Shown: positions 40,184 to 49,321 of the stretch, piece by piece | Layout: every line of letters begins with the position of its first letter | Numbering within the stretch: position 1 is the stretch's first letter | Assembly (NCBI RefSeq): GCF_000152805.1 | Contig: NZ_CH902578.1 | Span: 638,784-702,783 of the forward strand | Reading direction: 5' to 3' | DNA from: Maritimibacter alkaliphilus HTCC2654 | Lineage (GTDB): Bacteria > Pseudomonadota > Alphaproteobacteria > Rhodobacterales > Rhodobacteraceae | Length of the DNA: 64,000 bases | Notes under the pieces: generated by a model | The model's database searches: none | Told to the model about the DNA's origin: nothing | The model's input: the letters and a program-made list of their open reading frames with translations, nothing else | Program-made: the position numbers and the translations under genes

Positions 40184-41242
40184 ATGCGCTGGTCTTTTCC
40201 CATCGGCCGCCTGCTCGGCTCCGAACTTCGCGTCCACGCGACCTTTCTGATCCTGCTCGCCTATGTCGGCGGCAGCGCCTATTCGTTCGGCGGGCTGGAC
40301 GCGGCGCTGGTCAATGTGGCCTATGTGCTCGCGCTGTTCGCCTGCGTCATCGCCCATGAATACGGCCATGCCCTGACCGCGCGGCGGTTCGGCATTCCGA
40401 CGCCGGACATCACGCTGTTGCCCATCGGTGGGGTCGCACGGCTCATGCGTATCCCGGAAAAGCCGGGGCAAGAGGTGCTCGTCGCCCTCGCCGGGCCTGC
40501 CGTGAACGTGGTGATCTTCTTCGTCCTCTGGATCACCGCCGGGCTGAGTTTTGAGGCGGCCCCCCTCACCGGCGGCATGACCTTCGCCGATCTGCCGCGC
40601 GAACTGGCCACGCTGAACCTGATCCTCGCCGCGTTCAACATGATCCCGGCCTTCCCGATGGATGGTGGCCGCGTGTTGCGCGCAACCCTCGCGATGGTCA
40701 CCGACAGGGTGAAGGCCACGCGGATCGCGGCGGGTGTCGGTCAGGTGCTCGCCGTGGGGTTCGGCATCTACGGTTTCTATATCGGCAGCTTCATCTACCC
40801 GATCATCGCCGTCTTCATCTTCATGGCCGCCCGTGCCGAAGCACGCGACGTGCGCCTGCGCGCGATGGCGAAGACCGAAACCGCAGGCAACGTCATGGCC
40901 ACCGGGTTCAAGGCGCTCGGCACATCGCTGACACTGGAACAGGCGCGTGAGGCCTTCGACCGGGAGCGTGTGGCGGAATTTCCCGTGGTCGACAGCGCGA
41001 GCCGCCGCATCACCGGTCTGCTCGCGCGAAAGCAACTGGACGATCAGTATCACACGCTGGGCGCACAGGCGCCGATCACACGGGTGATGGCCACGAACGT
41101 GCCCGTGGTGCAGGACGGCACGCCGCTCGCCCATGTTCTGCGCCTGCTGAACAGCGCCCCGGCGGTCGCGGTGACGGATGCGACCGGCGAGGTCGCGGGC
41201 TATATCAGCCACCGGACCGTGATGGACCGGCTCGGGCGTTAA
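40184..41242 (+). CDS. Site-2 protease family protein with CBS domains
   Basis: M50-type membrane metalloprotease with a C-terminal CBS pair, 352 residues. HEYGH (His58, Glu59, His62) in a transmembrane helix and FPMDGGR with Asp160 give the zinc site. About six membrane helices up to residue 215, then two CBS motifs (about 235-350) that may sense adenylate nucleotides. Similar proteins control sporulation sigma factors in Firmicutes; here the substrate is unknown. Overlaps aroB tail-to-tail by 4 bp. Confidence 0.9.
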   Translation: MRWSFPIGRLLGSELRVHATFLILLAYVGGSAYSFGGLDAALVNVAYVLALFACVIAHEYGHALTARRFGIPTPDITLLPIGGVARLMRIPEKPGQEVLVALAGPAVNVVIFFVLWITAGLSFEAAPLTGGMTFADLPRELATLNLILAAFNMIPAFPMDGGRVLRATLAMVTDRVKATRIAAGVGQVLAVGFGIYGFYIGSFIYPIIAVFIFMAARAEARDVRLRAMAKTETAGNVMATGFKALGTSLTLEQAREAFDRERVAEFPVVDSASRRITGLLARKQLDDQYHTLGAQAPITRVMATNVPVVQDGTPLAHVLRLLNSAPAVAVTDATGEVAGYISHRTVMDRLGR

Positions 41243-42348
41243 CGGGCCGAAAGCGCCTCGGACAGGATCATTCGCACGAGGTCGAGGTCGACCTCGTCCG
41301 TGACGAAGGCCTCGCCGATGCCGCGCGCCATGATGAACTTGATCGTGCCCGCCTCGACCTTCTTGTCCTGCCGCATGAGGTCGATCAGACCCTCGGCATC
41401 CGGCAGGTCGCCCGGAATGTCACGTAGGTCGCGCTTCATTCCCATGGCCGACAGATGCTCACGAAAACGGCTCGGCGCCTCCTGGCTCATCCAGCCCATC
41501 CGCGCCGAGGTCTCGAACGCCAGTGCACAGCCGATGGCGACCCCCTCGCCATGCAGAAGGCGGTCGGAATAGCCCGTCGCGGCCTCGAGCGCATGACCGA
41601 AGGTATGGCCGAGGTTCAACAGCGCCCGGTCGCCCTGCTCGGTTTCGTCCCGCGCCACGATGTCGGCCTTCATCTGGACCGAGCGGCGCACCGCCTCGGT
41701 CCTGAGCGCGATGTCGCCCGCCGCCATGGCAGGCGCGTTCGCTTCGAGCCATTCGAAGAAGTCGAGCGACCCGAGGCCGCCGTATTTCACCACCTCGCCG
41801 TAGCCCGCCAGAAAGTCTCGCTCCGACAGCGTGCCCAGCACGTCGATATCGGCCAGCACGAGCGAGGGCTGGTGGAAGGCCCCCACAAGGTTCTTGCCGC
41901 GCGGCGAATTGATCCCGGTCTTGCCGCCGACCGAACTGTCCACCTGCGCCAGAAGGCTAGTGGGCATTTGCACGAAGCGCACGCCCCGGCGCAGGATCGC
42001 CGCCGCGAAGCCCGCTAGATCGCCGATCACGCCGCCGCCGAAGGCCACGACGACATCCTTGCGCTCGACCCGCTGGGCAAGCAGCCACTCGACGGTTTCG
42101 GTGAGATGCGCCCAGCTTTTCGTGGCCTCGCCCGCAGGCAGAATCAACGCCTCGCTCTCGATCCCTTCGGCCTTCAGCGCCGCCTGCAACGCCGCCAGAT
42201 GCAGCCCCGCGACGCGCTCTTCGGTCACGATGGACACGCGCGGGCGGTTCAGCAGCGGCGCGATCTGCGCGCCCGCCTGAGACAGCAGCCCCGGCCCGAT
42301 CCGCACATCATAGGAGCGATCGCCAAGCGCGACGTGAACGGTTTCCAT
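41239..42348 (-). CDS. aroB: 3-dehydroquinate synthase
   Basis: Second shikimate-pathway step, NAD- and metal-dependent. 369 residues. VVAFGGGVIGDLAGFAAAIL, PTSLLAQVDSSVGGKTGIN and LNLGHTFGHALEAATGYSD (with metal-binding His) and LLHGEGVAIG are the enzyme blocks. One base separates its start from the aroK stop, so the two are an operon (aroK-aroB), the normal Rhodobacterales order. Confidence 0.96.
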   Translation of the reverse strand: METVHVALGDRSYDVRIGPGLLSQAGAQIAPLLNRPRVSIVTEERVAGLHLAALQAALKAEGIESEALILPAGEATKSWAHLTETVEWLLAQRVERKDVVVAFGGGVIGDLAGFAAAILRRGVRFVQMPTSLLAQVDSSVGGKTGINSPRGKNLVGAFHQPSLVLADIDVLGTLSERDFLAGYGEVVKYGGLGSLDFFEWLEANAPAMAAGDIALRTEAVRRSVQMKADIVARDETEQGDRALLNLGHTFGHALEAATGYSDRLLHGEGVAIGCALAFETSARMGWMSQEAPSRFREHLSAMGMKRDLRDIPGDLPDAEGLIDLMRQDKKVEAGTIKFIMARGIGEAFVTDEVDLDLVRMILSEALSAR

Positions 42349-42349
42349 C

Positions 42350-42895
42350 CTAGACCTCCTCGAGCACGTCGGGCCGCGTTTTCAGAACGTCGATGACGTG
42401 GGCGGCCATATCGGAAATCGAATACTTGGGGTCCGCGTCGGCCACCAGATCGGCGAGCGCGTAGATCGGCTGACGTGCCGCATAGATCTCGGCAAGCGTT
42501 TTCTTCGGATCGGCGGTGCGCAACAATGGCCGGGTCGTCTTGTGCCGGACCCGCTGCCACAGCAGGTCCAGATCCGCCCGCAGCCACAGCGACACGCCCG
42601 CGGCCGAAATCGCATCGCGGTTGCGTTCGGCAAGGAAAGCACCGCCCCCCGTGGACAGCACGATCGGGCCGGTCGAAAGCAGCCGTGCGATCACCTCGGC
42701 CTCGCGATCACGGAAGAAAGCCTCGCCGTCGCGCTGGAACACCTCGGCGATGGTCATGTTCGCCGCCGCCTCGATCTCGGCATCCGAATCGAGGAAGGGC
42801 ACCCCCAGCCGCGTCGCCAAGGCCTTGCCGACCGCGCTCTTGCCCGCGCCCATCATGCCGACCACCGTGACTGGCTTTTTCAACACCTGCTTCAA
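42350..42895 (-). CDS. aroK: Shikimate kinase
   Basis: Phosphorylates shikimate with ATP. 181 residues. P-loop GMMGAGKSAVGKAL at 13-26, substrate-binding DSDAEIE at about 36-42, FRDREAEVI and the GGGAF shikimate loop at about 84-88, and the RPLLR lid. Directly upstream of aroB on the same strand. A CRP-like palindrome lies 38-53 bp before the start, on the shared divergent region. Confidence 0.95.
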   Translation of the reverse strand: MKQVLKKPVTVVGMMGAGKSAVGKALATRLGVPFLDSDAEIEAAANMTIAEVFQRDGEAFFRDREAEVIARLLSTGPIVLSTGGGAFLAERNRDAISAAGVSLWLRADLDLLWQRVRHKTTRPLLRTADPKKTLAEIYAARQPIYALADLVADADPKYSISDMAAHVIDVLKTRPDVLEEV

Positions 42896-42932
42896 CCTGC
42901 ACCTGCGAACGGCAGCAGTCTGCCGACCGGAA

Positions 42933-42948
42933 TGTGAATGCGATCACA
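42933..42948. promoter_or_regulatory. CRP/FNR-family palindrome TGTGA-N6-TCACA
   Basis: Perfect 5-5 match to the E. coli CRP core, flanked AA..TG. It lies between divergent aroK (start 42895) and the 45-residue ORF (start 43048), so it could act on either. The regulator is not in the window. Confidence 0.5.
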
Positions 42949-43047
42949 TGGCGTGACCGCGCCGGACATGCCATATATGAACTGCACGCGGGGGCAAACC
43001 CGTGATCAGGCAAGATCGGGCAGAGACAGAGGCACAAAGGGGACCCA

Positions 43048-43185
43048 ATGCTTTGGCGGCTCATAAAGTTCGTCGCGACAATCGTGATACTCGGGGCAAT
43101 CGGCATCGCGGGCTATGCGCTCGTCGGGGACCTCAAGCCGCCTGCGTCCGAGAATTCGCTCTCGGTGACGCTGGATGATGGCTAG
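43048..43185 (+). CDS. 45-residue single-helix membrane protein
   Basis: From ATG 43048, begins MLWRLIKFVATIVILGAIGI; one membrane helix (about 7-26), then a periplasmic tail. It overlaps the next gene by 11 bp (stop 43185, next ATG 43175), so the pair is coupled with the 517-residue exported protein and xerD. GGGG upstream is a weak ribosome-binding site. Function unknown. Confidence 0.6.
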   Translation: MLWRLIKFVATIVILGAIGIAGYALVGDLKPPASENSLSVTLDDG

Positions 43186-44728
43186 GACCGCCGCCGCCCT
43201 CGTCCTTTTCATCGCGCCGGGGCTGGCCCTCGCGCAGGATCCGGGCGCGCCGATGTCCGCGATCAACTGGCTGTCCGACAGCGTGAACGAACCCGCCGAC
43301 GTGCCGCTCGGCCCGTCGAATGGCGCGGGTGAGACGACCGGGGCCGAGGTCGCCGCGATCACGGTCGCTCCGCTGGACGCCTCGTCGGGACCGCGCCCGG
43401 ATGCCATCGGTCTGCTTGCACCGCATGTGACGGGGTTGCCCGCCGACCTGTGGGGCGCATCACAGCCCGAGGATGTCGTGCGCCGCATTTCCGACGAGCG
43501 GTCCGATATGCTCCCGGCCCTGCAATCGCTCCTGACCGAGATTTTGCTGGCCGAACTCGATCCGCCGCAGGCCGGCGGCGGTGACGGGCAGGCCGTGTTC
43601 CTCGCCCGGATTGACAAGCTGCTGGACATGGGCGCGGTGGAGGAAGCCCACGCGCTCCTCACGCAGGCCGGGGCCGCGACACCCGATATCGTGCGCCGCT
43701 GGTTCGACGCGGCCCTTCTGATCGGTCAGGAGGACGAGGTCTGCCGCGCGATGGAGGCCGCGCCGGACCTGTCGCCCACCTACCCGGCCCGTGTCTTTTG
43801 TCTGGCGCGTGCCGGGGACTGGGACGGTGCCGTTCTTGTCATGGGCAACGCCCGCGCGCTGGGCGAGATCACCGAGGACGAAGACCTGCTTCTCGCGCGT
43901 TTCCTCGACCCCGATCTGTTCGAGGACGAAGCGCCGCCCGAACCGCCGCGCCCGATGACGCCGCTGGCCTTTCGGCTGTTCGAGGCCATCGGGGAACCTG
44001 TGCCGACCACCAATCTGCCACGCGCCTTCGCCCATGCCGACCTGCGCTCGAATATCGGCTGGAAGGCGCAGGTCGAGGCGGGCGAACGGTTGGCCCGCGC
44101 GGGCGCCCTTTCGGACAATCAGCTTCTGGGGCTCTACACGCTGCGCGAACCGGCCGCCTCCGGCGGCGTGTGGGAGCGTGTTCGGCTGGTGCAGGATCTG
44201 GACCGCGCCGTCAGCGAGGGCAATCCCCGCGCGGTCGAGGTGATCCTGCCGCGCGCATGGTCCGCCCTGCAAGCCGCCGAACTCGACATGCCCATCGCGC
44301 GGCTTTACGGGCAGACCATCGCCGGGATGGACCTGAAGGGCGAAGCCGCCGACATCGCGTTTCACATGGGCCTGCTGGGCGACCGGTATGAGATCATCGC
44401 GCTGGAAGCGGACCCCGCCGGCGCGATGGATCGGTTTCTGGCGGGCGTCGCTCAGGGCAATGTGGCGGGCCTGACCCCGCCCACGGACGCGGCTAGGGCG
44501 GTGGCGGACGGGTTCTCGGCCACCGCTATCCCGGGCCGCTACGCCGATCTGGTCGATGGTGATCGGCTGGGCGAAGCGATCCTCGCCGCGATCAGCGACT
44601 TCACCGTCGGCACCCGAGGCGATTTCGACGAGGTGGCCGATGCGCTCGCCCTGTTCCGCGCGATCGGGCTTGAGGATGTGGCGCGTCGCGCGGCCCTCGA
44701 TTTCCTCATTCTGGAGCGGCGCGGATGA
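43175..44728 (+). CDS. Exported helical-repeat protein of unknown function
   Basis: 517 residues, signal peptide about 1-20 (MMARTAAALVLFIAPGLALA-Q). The mature protein is acidic and almost wholly alpha-helical, with TPR/Sel1-like alternation but no repeat I can fix by eye; probably periplasmic. It overlaps the 45-residue ORF and, by ATGA, xerD. The three genes may form an operon. The name for such proteins in related genomes is only hypothetical protein. Confidence 0.8.
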   Translation: MMARTAAALVLFIAPGLALAQDPGAPMSAINWLSDSVNEPADVPLGPSNGAGETTGAEVAAITVAPLDASSGPRPDAIGLLAPHVTGLPADLWGASQPEDVVRRISDERSDMLPALQSLLTEILLAELDPPQAGGGDGQAVFLARIDKLLDMGAVEEAHALLTQAGAATPDIVRRWFDAALLIGQEDEVCRAMEAAPDLSPTYPARVFCLARAGDWDGAVLVMGNARALGEITEDEDLLLARFLDPDLFEDEAPPEPPRPMTPLAFRLFEAIGEPVPTTNLPRAFAHADLRSNIGWKAQVEAGERLARAGALSDNQLLGLYTLREPAASGGVWERVRLVQDLDRAVSEGNPRAVEVILPRAWSALQAAELDMPIARLYGQTIAGMDLKGEAADIAFHMGLLGDRYEIIALEADPAGAMDRFLAGVAQGNVAGLTPPTDAARAVADGFSATAIPGRYADLVDGDRLGEAILAAISDFTVGTRGDFDEVADALALFRAIGLEDVARRAALDFLILERRG

Positions 44729-45672
44729 GCCCGCGCTCGCCGGACCTGTGGATTTCGGCGTTTCTGGAGGCGCAGGCCGCCGAACTGGACGCCTCGCAGA
44801 ACACGCTGCTCGCTTATGGACGTGATCTCAAGGACTTCTCGGGATACCTTGATCGGATGGGTGAGGATTTCGGGGGCGCCGACCGGGCCACGGTCGAGGC
44901 CTATCTGATCGATTGCGAGGCACAGGGCCTTGCCGTTTCCACCCGCGCGCGGCGGCTATCCGCGATCAAGCAGATCTACCGTTTCGCGTTTGAGGAAGGC
45001 TGGCGCACAGACAACCCGACCCTGCGCATCACCGGGCCGGGCAAGGCCAGACGCCTGCCAAAGACACTGTCCGAGGACGACGTCGAACGCCTGCTGAACG
45101 CGGCCAGGCAGCATGGGCGGACCGATGCGGACCGGCTGCGCAACGCCTGCATGATGGAGGTGCTCTACGCCACCGGAATGCGGGTGAGCGAGCTTGTCAC
45201 CCTGCCCGTTTCGGCCGCGCGCGGCGATCCACGGATGCTTCTCGTCATGGGCAAAGGCGGCAAGGAACGCATGGTCCCGCTTTCGCCACCTGCACGCGCG
45301 GCGCTCGCCGCCTGGCTCGACGTGCGCGACGCGGCCGAAGACGCGGCCCGTTCCAAGGGCGCGAAGCCTTCGCGTTTTCTGTTCCCGTCGACCGGCAAGG
45401 ACGGCCACCTGACGCGCCATCGCTTTCACGGCCTCATCAAGGATATCGCGGTGGCCGCCGGCGTGTCGCCCGAAACCGTCACGCCCCACCGACTGCGCCA
45501 CGCCTTCGCGACGCATCTTTTGGCCCACGGCGCCGATCTGCGTGCGATCCAGACGCTTCTGGGTCATGCCGACGTGTCGACGACCGAAATCTACACGCAT
45601 GTGCTGGACGAACGGCTGAAGGAACTTGTCCTGAGCCATCATCCGCTGGCGAAAAAGGGCGGCGTGACCTGA
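44725..45672 (+). CDS. xerD: Tyrosine recombinase XerD
   Basis: Resolves chromosome dimers at dif together with XerC. 315 residues. SAM-like N-terminal domain (about 5-100), then the catalytic domain with Arg153 (GMRVSEL), Lys177 (GKGGKER), His255-x-x-Arg258 (HRLRHAF), His281 (LGHADVS) and nucleophile Tyr290 (EIYTHV). All pentad residues are present. Its core-gene context near aroK argues for a housekeeping Xer rather than an integrase. Confidence 0.92.
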   Translation: MSPRSPDLWISAFLEAQAAELDASQNTLLAYGRDLKDFSGYLDRMGEDFGGADRATVEAYLIDCEAQGLAVSTRARRLSAIKQIYRFAFEEGWRTDNPTLRITGPGKARRLPKTLSEDDVERLLNAARQHGRTDADRLRNACMMEVLYATGMRVSELVTLPVSAARGDPRMLLVMGKGGKERMVPLSPPARAALAAWLDVRDAAEDAARSKGAKPSRFLFPSTGKDGHLTRHRFHGLIKDIAVAAGVSPETVTPHRLRHAFATHLLAHGADLRAIQTLLGHADVSTTEIYTHVLDERLKELVLSHHPLAKKGGVT

Positions 45673-45684
45673 CCGGGCGCGTGC

Positions 45685-46131
45685 CTAGCCGTAGAGCGCC
45701 TTGGCCCGGTCCTCGAAAGCCCGCACGATGCGCTGCATGGCTTGGTTGAACACCACGCCGATCAGGTTTTGCAGCACCATGTTCTTGAATTCGAAATCCA
45801 CGAAGAACTCGACCTCGCACCCGCCCTCGACATCGCGGAACTGCCAATAGCTTTTCATGTATTTGAAGGGGCCGTCGAGGTATTCGGTGTCGATGCGCAT
45901 GTTTGCCGGGTCCAGCACCACGCGGCTGCCGAAGCGTTCGCGGAACACCCGGAACGAGATCACGAGGTCGGCTTCCATCACCTCGGTCCCGTCGGGCTGC
46001 GGCGTGACCTTGCGCAACCGCGCCGCCGCGTTCCACGGCAGGAATTCGGGGTATTTCCCAACGTCCGCGACAAGATCGTACATCTGCTGCGCGGTGTAGG
46101 GCAGAACCCGTTTTTCGCTATGTGTCGGCAT
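45685..46131 (-). CDS. RatA / Coq10-type START-domain protein
   Basis: 148 residues from ATG 46131 (MPTHSEKRVLPYTAQQMYDL). Polyketide-cyclase/START fold with the hallmark YDLVADVGKYPEFLPW and the C-terminal VFNQAMQRIVRAFEDRA. In mitochondria Coq10 carries ubiquinone; in E. coli the homologue RatA acts on ribosome association. Either role is possible; I favour lipid or quinone handling. Tail-to-tail with xerD. Confidence 0.85.
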   Translation of the reverse strand: MPTHSEKRVLPYTAQQMYDLVADVGKYPEFLPWNAAARLRKVTPQPDGTEVMEADLVISFRVFRERFGSRVVLDPANMRIDTEYLDGPFKYMKSYWQFRDVEGGCEVEFFVDFEFKNMVLQNLIGVVFNQAMQRIVRAFEDRAKALYG

Positions 46132-46213
46132 GTCGCCCCTTCGGCCCGTGACTCGGGGCGCAAATTCCATAAGGTAGGGCCCGGATGCAAGGGGGCGAGC
46201 GGGAGTCGGGTTC

Positions 46214-46756
46214 ATGTCGCGGCCATATGTCATAGACGAAATGATCTCGGCCAAGGCCATCGCGGCCCGGATCGAGGCCTTGGCGAAAGAGATCGAAGCG
46301 CGCTTCAAGGGCACCGACAAGCTGGTGGTCGTGGGGCTTTTGCGCGGGTCTTTCGTGTTCATCGCGGATCTGGTGCGCGAGCTCGACCTGCCGGTCGAGG
46401 TCGATTTCCTCGAAGCCTCGTCCTATGGCAATTCCACGGTGACGAGCCGCGAGGTGCGCATCCTCAAGGATCTGCGCGGCGAGATCGCGGGGCGTGACGT
46501 GCTGGTGGTCGAGGATATCGTCGACACCGGACACACGCTGAAACACGTGATCGGCCTGTTGAAATCGCGGGAGCCGAAACGGCTGTCCTGTATCGCGCTT
46601 CTCGACAAGCCGACGCGGCGCGAGGTGGATGTGAAGGCCGACTGGATCGGGTTCGAAATTCCGGATGAATTCGTGGTCGGTTACGGCATCGACTACGCCC
46701 AGCGAAACCGCAACCTGCCCTTCATCGGGGCCGTGCGCTTCACCGACGGGGCCTGA
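46214..46756 (+). CDS. hpt: Hypoxanthine phosphoribosyltransferase
   Basis: Salvages hypoxanthine (and guanine) with PRPP. 180 residues. The PRPP loop [14 protein letters not shown] at about 96-109, [17 protein letters not shown] (pyrophosphate loop) near 37 and the flexible [10 protein letters not shown] loop near 75. Divergent from the RatA-like gene and followed by a small membrane protein 3 bp later. Confidence 0.95.
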   Translation: MSRPYVIDEMISAKAIAARIEALAKEIEARFKGTDKLVVVGLLRGSFVFIADLVRELDLPVEVDFLEASSYGNSTVTSREVRILKDLRGEIAGRDVLVVEDIVDTGHTLKHVIGLLKSREPKRLSCIALLDKPTRREVDVKADWIGFEIPDEFVVGYGIDYAQRNRNLPFIGAVRFTDGA

Positions 46757-46759
46757 GCC

Positions 46760-46945
46760 GTGTTCAACATGCGCCAGTTCTTTCGCATGGCGAAATGGGC
46801 GCGCAACCCGCCGGGCGAGAAACAGGTGAAACTGTTCCTTATCGTGGTCGCGCTGTGCCTCGTCCTCTTCGGGATCGAACGCCTGGTCGGCTGGCCAGAC
46901 TGGCTGACGATGGACAACACGCCGGGCGGAAAGATCACCCGGTAG
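46760..46945 (+). CDS. Small membrane protein of unknown function
   Basis: 61 residues from GTG 46760, or 58 from ATG 46769 (MRQFFRMAKWARNPPGEKQV). One hydrophobic helix (about 24-42) after a basic start. Follows hpt by 3 bp and ends inside the 3' end of the LysR gene on the other strand (11-bp overlap). Function unknown. Confidence 0.65.
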   Translation: MFNMRQFFRMAKWARNPPGEKQVKLFLIVVALCLVLFGIERLVGWPDWLTMDNTPGGKITR

Positions 46946-47798
46946 CGCCGAGGAGCCGCGGGGCCGCGCGTTCGAGCCCGGCGATGATAAGGTCGCGAAC
47001 GGCCCGGATGCGCGGCACTTCGGCCAGATCGACGTGGGACGCGACCCAGAGGTCCACCGCCGTCGCCGCGATCAGCCCATCCAGCCGTTCGAGCCGGGGA
47101 TCGGGATCGCCCAGAATGCAGGGCAGGATCGCGCGGCCCTGCCCGGCGGCGGCCATTTCCCGCAACACGGGAAAACTGTCGCAGCGGGCCCCGATATGCG
47201 CCTCGCCGGTGATCTCTTTGATCTTCTCGCCCAGCGTGATGCGGGCAAGGTTGCCGGACAGGCCCAGCCACGCGTCCCGCCCTCCGGGTGCGCCGTAGAC
47301 CGACATGCCCAGCCGGGCGGCGACCACGCCGGTCAGTTCCGGGGGCAGCTTGGCGGCGGGACGCACCGCGATGTCGGCGTCGAGCCGGGCGAGGTCGGCG
47401 TGCTGGTTCTGTGAGCTGAGTTCGATTTCCAACCCCTCCGCGCCAAGCTGCACCGCCGCGATGATTTCCGGCAGGATGCCCAGGCAAAGCGTGTCGGTCG
47501 ACGTGACGCGCACCACGCCCGCCAGCGGTGATCGCGCCGCCGTGATGGCCCGCTCGACCCCGAGCGCCGCCTCCTCCACCGCCTGCATCGCGTCGAGCAC
47601 CCGGCGCCGTCGCGGGGCGATGCGATAGCCGCGCGCGGTGCGGTCGAACACGGCAATCCCCATGTTTTCCTCGAAGGCGTTCACCCGTCTGAGAACCGTG
47701 GCATGGTTGACGCCAAGCTTGCGCGCCGCCCCCGAGAGCGAGCCTTTGTCCGCCACGGCAAGGACGTAGCGCAGATCTTCCCAGTCCATCTGTTTCAT
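46935..47798 (-). CDS. LysR-family transcriptional regulator
   Basis: 287 residues, start taken at the ATG of MKQMDWEDLRYVLAVAD near 47798 (AAGGG upstream); an in-frame TTG further up adds 16 residues. N-terminal winged helix GSLSGAARKLGVNHATVLRRV and a C-terminal effector domain to the end. Divergent from the cytochrome c' gene 90 bp away, its most likely target in LysR tradition. Effector unknown. Confidence 0.88.
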   Translation of the reverse strand: MKQMDWEDLRYVLAVADKGSLSGAARKLGVNHATVLRRVNAFEENMGIAVFDRTARGYRIAPRRRRVLDAMQAVEEAALGVERAITAARSPLAGVVRVTSTDTLCLGILPEIIAAVQLGAEGLEIELSSQNQHADLARLDADIAVRPAAKLPPELTGVVAARLGMSVYGAPGGRDAWLGLSGNLARITLGEKIKEITGEAHIGARCDSFPVLREMAAAGQGRAILPCILGDPDPRLERLDGLIAATAVDLWVASHVDLAEVPRIRAVRDLIIAGLERAAPRLLGATG

Positions 47799-47888
47799 TT
47801 CGCACAGACCCTTTGCGATTTTCCCGACTTCACCTTCATTTTCCAACAGCTAGCGTCGCAAGAAGCCAAAATCCACAGGGAGACAGCC

Positions 47889-48362
47889 ATGATTACCATT
47901 CGCAGCGCGCTTCTGGGCCTCGCGGCCGCCGGCACGTTCGCCACCGTTCTGCCCGCAGCCAGCCACGAGCAGGGCCTGCCCGCCGCGGTGAAGGCGCGCC
48001 ATGCACAGATGCAGCTTTACGCCTTCAACCTCGGCACGCTCGGCGCGATGGCGCAGGACAAGATGGACTATGACGCCGAAGCCGCCAGCGCCGCCGCGTC
48101 GAACATCGTGAAACTGTCCAGCCTTGCCGCCGGACCGATGTGGGCGCCGGGCACCTCGGCGGACGATGTCGACGGCAGCCGCGCCCTGCCCGCGATCTGG
48201 ACCGACATGGACGGCGTGATCGAAAAGGCGGTCGCCCTGAACGAAGCCGCGGTCGCGATGGAAGCGGCGGCGGGCGAAGGGCTCGATTCGCTCAAATCTG
48301 CGTTTGGTCCCCTTGGCGGGGCCTGCGGTGACTGTCACAAAGCTTACAGGCAACCCGAATAA
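47889..48362 (+). CDS. Cytochrome c' (class II cytochrome c)
   Basis: 157 residues with a signal peptide about 1-25 (MITIRSALLGLAAAGTFATV). Four-helix-bundle pattern and a heme site at the extreme C-terminus, CGDCHKAYR (Cys146, Cys149, His150), the class II hallmark. These periplasmic proteins bind NO or act in electron transfer. Divergent from a LysR gene; a terminator separates it from the diheme cytochrome gene. Confidence 0.92.
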   Translation: MITIRSALLGLAAAGTFATVLPAASHEQGLPAAVKARHAQMQLYAFNLGTLGAMAQDKMDYDAEAASAAASNIVKLSSLAAGPMWAPGTSADDVDGSRALPAIWTDMDGVIEKAVALNEAAVAMEAAAGEGLDSLKSAFGPLGGACGDCHKAYRQPE

Positions 48363-48384
48363 GCGGCGGACACGGCTGCTGAAC

Positions 48385-48413
48385 GACCGGGCCCGATGCG
48401 GCCCGGTCTTTTT
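48385..48413 (+). terminator. Intrinsic terminator of the cytochrome c' gene
   Basis: Nine-base stem GACCGGGCC / GGCCCGGTC with a six-base loop, then T5. Strong, plus strand, between cytochrome c' and the diheme cytochrome. Confidence 0.88.
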
Positions 48414-48430
48414 GATGTAAGGAGACCCTC

Positions 48431-49318
48431 ATGCGCTGGATCGTTCGTCTTGTCGTGCTCGCCGTCATCGTGGCCGCCATCGGCCTGTGGGTGACGCGGC
48501 CCAAAACGGACGATGCCGAGCTGCTGGCGGGCCTCACCCCGGACACGGCGCATGGCGAGCAGGTGTTCATCGCCGCAGGCTGCGCCTCGTGCCACATGGC
48601 CGAGGACGCGGATGCCGAGGACAAGCTGGTGCTGGCGGGCGGGCAACCCTTCGCCTCGCCCTTCGGCACCTTCCGCGCGCCCAATATCTCGATGGACCCC
48701 GAGGCCGGGATCGGCGACTGGGCGGCGATCGACCTGTGGAACGCGCTGCATCACGGCACGTCGCCCGAAGGTCAGCATTACTACCCCGTCCTGCCTTACG
48801 GCGCGTATATCCACATGGCGCCGCAGGACGTGGTCGACCTGCACGCCTATATGCAGACGCTTCCCGCCGATGGCACGCCGTCCCAGCCGCACGAGGTGGG
48901 CTTTCCGTTCAACATCCGCGCCTCGCTTGGCGGGTGGAAACTGCTGTTTCTGACCGACGACTGGGTGATGCAGGGCGACCTGTCGCCGGAGCTCACCCGC
49001 GGGCGCGAGATCGTCGAGGGCATGGCCCATTGCGCCGAATGTCACACGCCGCGCAACGCGCTGGGCGGGCTCAAGACCGGGGCCGACTGGATGACGGGTG
49101 CCCCGAACCCCGCCGGGCGCGGATCGTTCCCCGATCTGACGCCGCCGGAAATGTCGTGGTCCGAAGGCGAACTGGTGGAATATTTCACCTCCGGCTTTAC
49201 GCCCGAGTTCGACTCGGCAGGCGGGCACATGGCGCTGGTCGTCGAGAACCTTTCCCAACTGTCGGAGGAGGATCGCGCAGCGGTCGCGGCCTATGTGAAG
49301 GCGCTGCCGTTGGAGTGA
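48431..49318 (+). CDS. Membrane-anchored diheme cytochrome c
   Basis: 295 residues. Uncleaved-looking N-terminal hydrophobic helix (MRWIVRLVVLAVIVAAIGLW) then two class I cytochrome domains: CASCH (Cys51-His55) and CAECH (Cys201-His205). Resembles the cytochrome subunits of alcohol/aldehyde dehydrogenases (third heme missing). Start has AAGGAG 7 bases upstream. It could accept electrons from periplasmic dehydrogenases such as the GMC enzyme, but nothing in sequence links them. Confidence 0.9.
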   Translation: MRWIVRLVVLAVIVAAIGLWVTRPKTDDAELLAGLTPDTAHGEQVFIAAGCASCHMAEDADAEDKLVLAGGQPFASPFGTFRAPNISMDPEAGIGDWAAIDLWNALHHGTSPEGQHYYPVLPYGAYIHMAPQDVVDLHAYMQTLPADGTPSQPHEVGFPFNIRASLGGWKLLFLTDDWVMQGDLSPELTRGREIVEGMAHCAECHTPRNALGGLKTGADWMTGAPNPAGRGSFPDLTPPEMSWSEGELVEYFTSGFTPEFDSAGGHMALVVENLSQLSEEDRAAVAAYVKALPLE

Positions 49319-49321
49319 GCG

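Noticed and set aside
44725..45672. Tyrosine recombinase as an integrase of a mobile element
   Set aside because: No attachment repeats, tRNA or cargo nearby; housekeeping neighbours and XerD-type sequence fit dimer resolution.
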